64,000 nt of DNA from Defluviicoccus sp046348835 (GTDB taxonomy: Bacteria > Pseudomonadota > Alphaproteobacteria > Rhodospirillales > Defluviicoccaceae): the NCBI GenBank assembly GCA_046348835.1, contig JAXMDM010000003.1:372001-436000 (forward strand), written 5' to 3'. The number at the start of each line of letters is the position of its first letter. Position 1 is the first letter of the stretch. Below the pieces are notes generated by a model. That model saw nothing but the letters and a program-made list of their open reading frames with translations, ran no database searches and had not been told where the DNA came from. Shown here piece by piece: positions 57,433 to 64,000 of this stretch. A program made the translations under genes and the position numbers.

Positions 57433-58863
57433 ATGGCAGCAAGCACCCCCATCACCGTAGCCGAGGACATCCTCATCGTCGACGACGAGGCGGATATCCG
57501 CGTCCTCGTCTCCGGAATCCTCAGCGACGAAGGCTTCGAGGCCCGGGAGGCGGCCGATAGCGACGCCACCCTGGCCGCCATCGCCCAACGGCGGCCGGGC
57601 CTGGTCCTGCTGGACATCTGGCTGCAGGGCAGCCGGCTCGACGGCATGGAAATCCTCGAGCTGTTGAAGCGCGAGCACCCCGATCTGCCCGTCGTCATCA
57701 TGAGCGGCCACGGCACCATCGAGACCGCGGTGGAAGCGATCAAGCTCGGCGCCTACGACTTCATCGAGAAGCCGTTCAAGGCCGACCGGATGATCCTCGT
57801 CCTCAACCGGGCGCTGGAAGCGGCGCGGCTGAGACGCGAGAACGAGGAACTGCGGCTGCGCGGCGGCGGCCATTGGGAGCTGATCGGCCAGTCGGCGGTC
57901 GTCGGTCAGCTCCGTCAGGCGATCGACCGGGTGGCGCCCACCAACAGCCGCGTCCTCATCTCCGGGCCGGCCGGGGCGGGGAAGGAGCTGGTCGCCCGGC
58001 TGATCCATCGCCAGTCTCGGCGGGCGTCGGGGCCCTTCGTCGTCCTCAATTGCGCATCGATGGTGCCCGAGCGCATGGAAGTGGAGCTGTTCGGGGTGGA
58101 GGGCAGCAACGACGGCAACGGGCCGTCGCGCAAGACCGGCACCTTCGAGGCGGCGCACAACGGGACCCTGTTCCTGGACGAGGTGGCGGATATGCCGGCG
58201 GAAACGCAGGGCAAGATCGTCCGCGTGCTGCAAGAGCAGGTGTTCTTCCGTGTCGGCGGCCGGACCCGGGTGGAGGTCAACGTCCGGGTCATCGCCGGGA
58301 CCACGCGCGATCTTGCCGAGGAGATCCGCGCCGGCCACTTCCGCGAGGATCTGTTCTACCGCCTGAGCGTGGTGCCGCTGCGGGTGCCGGCGTTGAAGGA
58401 GCGGCGTGACGACATCCCGCTCCTCGCCCGTCATTTCATGGCCCGGGCGGCGGAAAGCTCGGGGCAGCGGCCGCGCGAGATCCAGGAAGACGCCATGGCG
58501 GCCCTGCAGACCTACGACTGGCCGGGCAATGTGCGCGAGTTGCGCAACATCGTCGAGCGGCTCCTGATCATGGCTCCCGGCAGCGCCGAGGATCCCATCC
58601 GCGCCGACATGCTGCCGGGCGAGTTCGATGCCAACCTGCTGTCGGCACGGCGCTCCGACCGCAGCACCGAGATCATGGGCCTGCCGCTGAAGAACGCGCG
58701 GGAGATCTTCGAGCGCGAATATCTTCTGGCCCAGGTCAATCGCTTCGGCGGCAACATCTCGCGCACCGCGGCCTTCGTCGGGATGGAGCGCTCGGCCCTG
58801 CACCGCAAGCTGAAGTCGCTCGGCATCCAGGGCGACGAGAAGAACCGGCAGGCCCAGGAATAG
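57433..58863 (+). CDS. ntrX: Response regulator NtrX
   Basis: Response regulator partner of NtrY, 476 residues. Receiver Asp61 (LLDIWLQGS), AAA+ domain with GPAGAGKE at 178-185 and FLDEVADMP, and a C-terminal Fis-type HTH (GNISRTAAFVGMERSALHRKLKSL). The GAFTGA motif that contacts sigma-54 is replaced (FGVEGSNDGNGPSRKTG), as reported for other alphaproteobacterial NtrX, so it probably does not act with sigma-54. Confidence 0.95.
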   Translation: MAASTPITVAEDILIVDDEADIRVLVSGILSDEGFEAREAADSDATLAAIAQRRPGLVLLDIWLQGSRLDGMEILELLKREHPDLPVVIMSGHGTIETAVEAIKLGAYDFIEKPFKADRMILVLNRALEAARLRRENEELRLRGGGHWELIGQSAVVGQLRQAIDRVAPTNSRVLISGPAGAGKELVARLIHRQSRRASGPFVVLNCASMVPERMEVELFGVEGSNDGNGPSRKTGTFEAAHNGTLFLDEVADMPAETQGKIVRVLQEQVFFRVGGRTRVEVNVRVIAGTTRDLAEEIRAGHFREDLFYRLSVVPLRVPALKERRDDIPLLARHFMARAAESSGQRPREIQEDAMAALQTYDWPGNVRELRNIVERLLIMAPGSAEDPIRADMLPGEFDANLLSARRSDRSTEIMGLPLKNAREIFEREYLLAQVNRFGGNISRTAAFVGMERSALHRKLKSLGIQGDEKNRQAQE

Positions 58864-58923
58864 GCGGAGCGACGCACCGGTGCACGGCAGCGGCCCGACG
58901 CGGCAGGACGAGGCGTACCCCCG

Positions 58924-60300
58924 ATGAAGATCGTCATCTGCGGCGCCGGCCAGGTGGGGTTCAACATCGCCCGCCACCTGGCGCAGGAGGGGAACGACGT
59001 CACCGTCGTCGACAATTCGCCGGAAAACATCCGGCGGATCAACGACAGCCTCGACGCGCAGGGTATCGTCGGACACGCCTCGCGACCGGACGTGCTGGAA
59101 CGGGCGGGTGCCGCCGACGCCGACATGATCATCGCGGTGACCTACACCGACGAGGTGAACATGGTCGCCTGCGAGGTGGCCCACTCGGTCTTCGAGGTCC
59201 CGCTGAAGATCGCCCGCATCCGCGACCAGAGCTACCTCGACCCGGCGTGGGCGAACCTGTTCTCCCGCGAGCATCTGCCCATCGATGTCATCATCTCGCC
59301 GGAGACCGAGGTGGCGAAGGCGATCGCCCGGCGGCTGAGCGTTCCGGGCTCGTTCGAGATGATCTCCTTCGCCGACGACAAGGTGAGGCTCTTGGGGGTG
59401 CGCTGCGAGGCGGGCTGCCCCCTGGTCAACACCCCGATCAAGCAGCTCACCCAGCTTTTCCCCAGCCTCAACATCATCATCGTCGGTCTGTTGCGCCAGG
59501 ACCAGGCGGTGCGGCTGACCGGCGACGGCCAACTCCTGGTGGGCGACGACGTCTATTTCGTCGTCGAGACGGCGCAGGTCGCCCGCGCCATGGCCGCCTT
59601 CGGGTATGAGGAACCGACGGCACGGCGGCTACTCATTTGCGGCGGCGGCAACATCGCCCTGTTGCTCGCCCAGCAGATCGAGGAGGAGACGCCGGCGGTC
59701 AGCGTCAAGATCATCGAGGGCAACGGCGAGCGCGCCGCCGCCGTCGCCAGCATGTTGTCCGGCACCGTCGTTCTGCACGGCGACGTCCTCGATCCCGAGA
59801 TCCTGGAGGAGGCGGGGGTCGCTACCACCGATGCGGTGGTGGCGGTCACCGACGATGATGAGACCAACGTGCTGGCGTCGCTTTTGGCCAAGCGGCACGG
59901 TGCGCGCCGGGCGATCACCTTGTTGAACAAGGGCACCTACGAGCCGCTGGTGAAGACGCTCGGCATCGATGTCATCGTCAGTCCGCGCAACATCACCGCG
60001 TCCACCATCCTTCAGCACGTGCGGCGCGGCCGCATCCACGCGGTGCACACCTTGCGCGAAGGGTTCGGCGAGCTAATCGAGGCGGAAGCGCTGGAGACCT
60101 CCAGTCTGGTCGGGACCCCGCTGCGTGAGATCAAGCTGCCGCCGGGGGTGATGATCGGCGCCATCGTCCGCAACGGCCAGGTGATCAGCCCGCGCGGGAC
60201 GACGGTCATTCAATCGCGCGACCGGGTGGTGCTGTTTGCCGCGTCGGAGTCCGTCCGCAAGGTGGAGCGCCTGTTCTCGGTCAGGCTCGAGTATTTCTGA
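58924..60300 (+). CDS. trkA: Trk potassium uptake regulatory protein TrkA
   Basis: Cytoplasmic NAD(H)-binding regulator of the TrkH/TrkG potassium channel. 458 residues with two RCK units: nucleotide motifs GAGQVG near residue 7 and ICGGGNIALLLAQQ near 238. The ntrX-trkA order is common in Rhodospirillales. TrkH is not in the window. Confidence 0.95.
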   Translation: MKIVICGAGQVGFNIARHLAQEGNDVTVVDNSPENIRRINDSLDAQGIVGHASRPDVLERAGAADADMIIAVTYTDEVNMVACEVAHSVFEVPLKIARIRDQSYLDPAWANLFSREHLPIDVIISPETEVAKAIARRLSVPGSFEMISFADDKVRLLGVRCEAGCPLVNTPIKQLTQLFPSLNIIIVGLLRQDQAVRLTGDGQLLVGDDVYFVVETAQVARAMAAFGYEEPTARRLLICGGGNIALLLAQQIEEETPAVSVKIIEGNGERAAAVASMLSGTVVLHGDVLDPEILEEAGVATTDAVVAVTDDDETNVLASLLAKRHGARRAITLLNKGTYEPLVKTLGIDVIVSPRNITASTILQHVRRGRIHAVHTLREGFGELIEAEALETSSLVGTPLREIKLPPGVMIGAIVRNGQVISPRGTTVIQSRDRVVLFAASESVRKVERLFSVRLEYF

Positions 60301-60310
60301 GGGACGGATC

Positions 60311-61180
60311 ATGGGCCGGATCGCATACGTCAACGGGCGCTATCTGCCGCATCGCGCCGCCCGCGTTCCCGTCGAGGACCGCGGCTATCAGTTCGCCGAC
60401 GGGGTATACGAGGTCTTCGCCATCAAGGACGGGGCGATCGTCGATTCGGACCTCCACCTTGCCCGGCTGCAGCGATCGCTGGCGGAACTGCGCATAGGCT
60501 GGCCGATGACGCCGGCGGCGCTGATGGCGGTCCTGCGCGGCCTCGTCCGGCGCAACGGCGGCCCGGCCTTCGGCGCCCTCTACATGCAGGTGACGCGTGG
60601 GGTCGCGCCGCGCAACCACGTGTTTCCGGCCCGGGCGAAGCCGGCGCTGGTGGCCACCTGTCGCACCCTTCCGCCCTTCGACGTGGCCGCGACCCGTCGT
60701 GGCGTCGGCGTCATTACCCTGCCCGACCTGCGCTGGCGGCGGCCGGACATCAAGTCCGTCTCGTTGTTGCCCAACGTTCTCGCCAAACAATGCGCCGCCG
60801 AGGCGGGTGCCTACGAGGCCTGGCTGGTGGACGATGCCGGCCGGGTGACCGAGGGCACCGCTTCCAACGCCTGGATCGTCACCGGCACCGGCGACATCGT
60901 CACCCACCCCGCCGATCACGCCATCCTCGCCGGCATCACCCGCACCGTTGTCGTCGCCCTCGCCCGCGCCGCCGGTCTCCCCGTCGTCGAGCGGCCGTTC
61001 ACCGTCGACGAGGCGAAGCAAGCACCGGAGGCGTTCCTCACCAGCACCACCTCGTTCGTCAAACCGGTGGTGCGCATCGACGGAACGCCGGTCGGCGACG
61101 GCCGGATGGGGCCGGTGAGCGAGCGGCTGCTCGATGCCTACCTCGCCCATGTGGAGGCGGAAGGCGGGCGTTCCCGGTGA
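60311..61180 (+). CDS. dat: D-amino-acid aminotransferase
   Basis: PLP-dependent class IV aminotransferase, 289 residues. The PLP lysine is Lys148 in RRPDIKSVSLLPNVLAKQ, the motif typical of D-alanine aminotransferase rather than branched-chain enzymes. ATG 60311 chosen because it follows trkA by 10 bases and gives the usual length. The stop overlaps the next gene's GTG. Confidence 0.9.
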   Translation: MGRIAYVNGRYLPHRAARVPVEDRGYQFADGVYEVFAIKDGAIVDSDLHLARLQRSLAELRIGWPMTPAALMAVLRGLVRRNGGPAFGALYMQVTRGVAPRNHVFPARAKPALVATCRTLPPFDVAATRRGVGVITLPDLRWRRPDIKSVSLLPNVLAKQCAAEAGAYEAWLVDDAGRVTEGTASNAWIVTGTGDIVTHPADHAILAGITRTVVVALARAAGLPVVERPFTVDEAKQAPEAFLTSTTSFVKPVVRIDGTPVGDGRMGPVSERLLDAYLAHVEAEGGRSR

Positions 61181-61842
61181 TCGAGGGCCTACCGCTCACC
61201 CGGCCGCGGGCGATCCTGTTCGACTGGGACAACACCCTGATCGACAGCTGGGGCGCCATCCAGGACGCCCAGAATCACACCCTCGTCGCCTTCGGCCTGG
61301 AGCCGTGGACGTTGGAGGAGACCATGGTGCGGGTCCGCGGATCGATGCGCGATTCGTATCCCCAGCTCTTCGGCGAGCGCTGGCTGGAAGCGGGCGAGGT
61401 GTTCTACCGGCGCTTCGAGGAGCGGCACATGGAGAACCTGATGCCGCTGACCGGGGCCGAGGAGATGCTGGCGGCCCTCTTCGGCGCCGGTATCTATCTC
61501 GGCGTGGTCAGCAACAAGAAAGGCGACTATCTTCGCGCCGAGGCGGCCCGGCTGGGGTGGGAGCGGTATTTCGGCCGCATCATCGGGGCGTTCGATGCGG
61601 AGCGGGATAAGCCGGCCACCGATCCGGTCGTCCTCGCCCTTGCCGGCAGCGGCATCGAGCCGGGTCCGGACGTGTGGTTCGCCGGCGACGCCTGCATCGA
61701 CCTCGACTGTGCGACCCGCGCCGGCTGCGTGCCGGTGTTGGTTCGGCCGGCGCCGCCGCTGGATGGAGAGTTCGCCGCATTTCCTCCGGCGCTGCATGTG
61801 TCCGGGTGCATGACGCTTTGCAAGGTAATAGAGACCCTGTAA
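61177..61842 (+). CDS. HAD family hydrolase (phosphoglycolate phosphatase-like)
   Basis: 221 residues from GTG 61177, overlapping dat. Motif I DWDNTLIDSW holds the catalytic aspartates; motif II is VVSNKKGDYL; motif III and IV are DKPATDP and FAGDACIDLDCA. A mobile helical cap sits at about 25-95. The substrate is unknown; similar genes lie between dat and hfq in related genomes. Confidence 0.9.
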   Translation: MIEGLPLTRPRAILFDWDNTLIDSWGAIQDAQNHTLVAFGLEPWTLEETMVRVRGSMRDSYPQLFGERWLEAGEVFYRRFEERHMENLMPLTGAEEMLAALFGAGIYLGVVSNKKGDYLRAEAARLGWERYFGRIIGAFDAERDKPATDPVVLALAGSGIEPGPDVWFAGDACIDLDCATRAGCVPVLVRPAPPLDGEFAAFPPALHVSGCMTLCKVIETL

Positions 61843-61985
61843 GGTGTGCGGGTGTGAGCGCACCAAGACCACCTGTTGCCGGTGGCGGCGCCTTTAGGGG
61901 AGCTGGCGGAATAAGCAAGCTAAGCCGCTTTGGGGGGTGCAAGAACACCGGCGGAGTGCGCGCGTAATAAGAGGGATCTCGGCCC

Positions 61986-62237
61986 ATGTCCTCGGAAAAA
62001 TCACAAAATGTACAGGACGTGTTTCTCAACCATATCAGGAAGAACAAGACCCCGGTCACAATCTTTCTGGTCAATGGTGTGAAGCTCCAGGGTATCATTA
62101 CGTGGTTTGATCAATTCTCAGTCCTGTTGCGGCGAGATGGTCATACCCAGCTCGTCTATAAGCACGCGATCTCGACCGTTATGCCATCGGTCCAGATCCA
62201 GCTCTTCGAGCCGGACAAGGAGAGCTCAGCCGCGTGA
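61986..62237 (+). CDS. hfq: RNA-binding protein Hfq
   Basis: Hexameric Sm-like RNA chaperone, 83 residues. Sm1 (VTIFLVNGVKLQGIITWFDQFSVLLRRDGHTQLV) and Sm2 (YKHAISTVMP) motifs are intact. Adjacent hflX is the classic partner. The 143-base gap before it shows no gene; it may hold the hfq promoter. Confidence 0.97.
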   Translation: MSSEKSQNVQDVFLNHIRKNKTPVTIFLVNGVKLQGIITWFDQFSVLLRRDGHTQLVYKHAISTVMPSVQIQLFEPDKESSAA

Positions 62238-62255
62238 CCCTGAGCGCCGCGGCTC

Positions 62256-63620
62256 GTGACTGAGCCCGATCGGCCGGTCGGCGGCGACAGCGTTTGTCTC
62301 GTCATTCACCCGCAACTTGGCGCGACCGGTCGTACCGGTCAGCGCGAGAGCGAGGCTCGGCTCGACGAGGCCACCGGGCTGGCCCGCGCTATCCACCTGA
62401 CGGTCGTCCACCGCGAAGTCGTCAATCTGCACCGGCCGCATCCGTCCACCCTGTTCGGCAGCGGGACGGTCGAGCGGCTTAAGGCCGTCGTCTCCGAACA
62501 CCTGGCCGCCGGTGGCGGTGCCGGTGGCGGTGCCGGCACCGTCGCCTTCATCGATTGCCCGCTGACCCCGATTCAGCAGCGCAATCTGGAGCGCGCCTGG
62601 GGCTGCAAGGTGGTCGACCGCACCGGCCTCATTCTGGAGATCTTCGGCGAGCGGGCCCGCACGGCCGAGGGCGAACTGCAGGTGGAGCTGGCGGCGCTGG
62701 AATACCAGAAAAGCCGGCTGGTGCGCAGTTGGACCCACCTGGAACGGCAGCGCGGCGGCTTCGGCTTCCTCGGCGGTCCGGGCGAGGCGCAGATCGAGAC
62801 CGACCGCCGGCTGATCCGCGAGCGGATCGCCCGGCTGCGGGTGCAGCTCGATGCGGTACGGCGTACCCGTGCCCTGCACCGCCGCGCCCGCCGGCGCGTG
62901 CCTTACCCGGTGATCGCTCTCGTCGGCTACACCAACGCCGGCAAGTCGACGCTGTTCAGGGCGCTCACCCGGGCCGAGGTCTTCATCGCCGACCAGGTCT
63001 TCGCCACCCTCGATCCCACCATGCGGCTGATCCGGCTGCCGTCCGGGCGGAGCGCCATCCTCTCCGATACGGTCGGCTTCATCTCCGATCTGCCGCACGA
63101 ACTGATCGAGGCCTTCCGTGCGACGCTGGAGGAGGTGATCGAGGCGGATCTGATCGTTCACGTGCGGGATATCAGCGACCCCAGCAGCGAGCAGCAGCGT
63201 GCCGACGTGCACCAGGTCCTGGATAGCCTCGGTCTCTTCGCCGACGGCCGGGCCGAAGGGCGGTCGGCGCCGATCATCGAGGCGCTGAACAAGATCGATC
63301 TCGCCGCTGCGGACGAGCGCGAGGCCCTGGCCAACCGGGCCGCTCGCGGCGACGGCAGCCAGGTGCTGGTGTCAGCCAAGACGCACGAGGGGTGCGAAGC
63401 GCTGTTGCAGGTGATCGACGCCCGGTTGACCGAGGACTTCTCCACCGTCGAGGTGGAGCTGCCGCCGCACGATGGCGCGCGGCTCGCCTGGCTCTATGCC
63501 CATGGCGAGGTGGTGGGGCGCAGTGATCATCCCGACCGCATCCACCTGCGCGTCCGCCTATCGCCGACCGACGCCGCTCGCTTCGCCAGTCTCCGCGCCG
63601 CGGTACAGGGGGGCGGCTGA
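62256..63620 (+). CDS. hflX: GTPase HflX
   Basis: Ribosome-associated GTPase that splits stalled 70S ribosomes. 454 residues from GTG 62256. The N-terminal HflX domain covers about 30-195, the G1 motif is GYTNAGKSTL, with DTVGFI (G3) and NKID (G4) following. Residues about 86-95 are encoded by a 12-base tandem repeat (AGGGAGGG linker). It is 18 bases after hfq. Confidence 0.95.
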   Translation: MTEPDRPVGGDSVCLVIHPQLGATGRTGQRESEARLDEATGLARAIHLTVVHREVVNLHRPHPSTLFGSGTVERLKAVVSEHLAAGGGAGGGAGTVAFIDCPLTPIQQRNLERAWGCKVVDRTGLILEIFGERARTAEGELQVELAALEYQKSRLVRSWTHLERQRGGFGFLGGPGEAQIETDRRLIRERIARLRVQLDAVRRTRALHRRARRRVPYPVIALVGYTNAGKSTLFRALTRAEVFIADQVFATLDPTMRLIRLPSGRSAILSDTVGFISDLPHELIEAFRATLEEVIEADLIVHVRDISDPSSEQQRADVHQVLDSLGLFADGRAEGRSAPIIEALNKIDLAAADEREALANRAARGDGSQVLVSAKTHEGCEALLQVIDARLTEDFSTVEVELPPHDGARLAWLYAHGEVVGRSDHPDRIHLRVRLSPTDAARFASLRAAVQGGG

Positions 63621-63715
63621 GGAGGGGGAGACGGGGGGCGGCTGAAGCCCGGCCGCTTCCGCCCGCGGTTCGGCGGGCCATTGCCGGCGACGGCCGGCGG
63701 AGCTACCTTGCCGCC

Positions 63716-63985
63716 ATGGCGGAGACCAGATCACAGCGACGCTGGCGAGGGAAATACCGGCTGGTAAAGAGCCAGCTCAACGTCATGGCCCGGAAGACGC
63801 CGCACGATGCTCTCGCCCAGTTCGCCCGTCTGTTTGCGCTGAAGGGCAAGGGTGAGGCGGTGGCGTTTGCCTGCTTCGTCACCCGGGCGCTGCTGCAGCG
63901 GGCCGAATACAATACCGACGTCGCTCAGATGGTGGAGGATTTCGCCGCCGGTTACCGCCGCGATCGGGACATCCATGCCGCCTGA
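63716..63985 (+). CDS. Small conserved-looking protein of unknown function
   Basis: 89 residues from ATG 63716. Helical and basic in the first 30 residues, with amphipathic segments FARLFALKGKGEAVAFACFVTRALLQ; no signal or membrane segment is certain. No family recognised. It follows hflX by 95 bases on the same strand; the window ends 15 bases after its stop. Confidence 0.5.
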   Translation: MAETRSQRRWRGKYRLVKSQLNVMARKTPHDALAQFARLFALKGKGEAVAFACFVTRALLQRAEYNTDVAQMVEDFAAGYRRDRDIHAA

Positions 63986-64000
63986 GCACGGCCGGCCGAG

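Noticed and set aside
57082..59532. 816-residue open frame antisense to ntrX and trkA
   Set aside because: Spans two recognised genes on the other strand and has no protein features.

Overview
This window is ordinary chromosomal DNA of a high-GC alphaproteobacterium, most likely a member of the Rhodospirillales. That assignment is an inference from gene order (tig-clpP-clpX-lon-hup; a full nuoA-N run followed by birA, coaX and RNase J; ntrBC-ntrYX-trkA-dat-hfq-hflX) and from strongly GC-biased codon use. No phage, transposase, CRISPR array or rRNA was found.

Layout. 1-2000: two leftward genes, a His-rich glycine-zipper-like membrane protein whose Shine-Dalgarno lies inside a hairpin, and a periplasmic PCu(A)C copper chaperone. 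2002-8886: tRNA-Leu, then the protein-quality block tig, clpP, clpX, lon and the HU gene hup. 9011-9438: tRNA-Val and tRNA-Asp. 9536-23913: all fourteen complex I genes on one strand, mostly overlapping or closely spaced. 23910-28592: biotin ligase, pantothenate kinase III, RNase J, methylmalonyl-CoA epimerase, a DUF1467-like membrane protein and 3-methyladenine glycosylase I. 28593-29059: an AT-richer non-coding patch with direct repeats. 29060-32758: a small unknown ORF, a hemerythrin-like protein and a bd-type (CIO-like) quinol oxidase. 32782-36947: SDR, GMC oxidoreductase, EamA exporter and SMP-30 lactonase, a tightly packed sugar-oxidation-like operon. 37024-49182: mixed genes, including an IalB-like protein, pirin with a divergent LysR gene, RecQ, a Kup potassium transporter, an S8 subtilase with an adjacent stand-alone prodomain paralogue, a second pirin, a TTC38-like TPR protein and a small Cys-pair protein. 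49183-49793: a 611-base gap with an RNA-like segment that loosely resembles a cobalamin riboswitch. 49794-64000: cutA, a fused ispDF on the opposite strand, a CcsA-like membrane protein, ntrB-ntrC-ntrY-ntrX, trkA, dat, a HAD phosphatase, hfq, hflX and a final small unknown gene.

How the genes work together. The window couples core energy metabolism (complex I and a high-affinity bd oxidase), proteolysis and chaperoning, nitrogen and redox sensing through two two-component pairs, and potassium uptake (Kup and TrkA). The least explained items are the subtilase plus orphan prodomain pair, the SD-sequestering hairpin, the AT-rich repeat patch with a palindrome before the hemerythrin gene, the His-rich insertion in trigger factor, and the SDR-GMC-EamA-SMP-30 operon.
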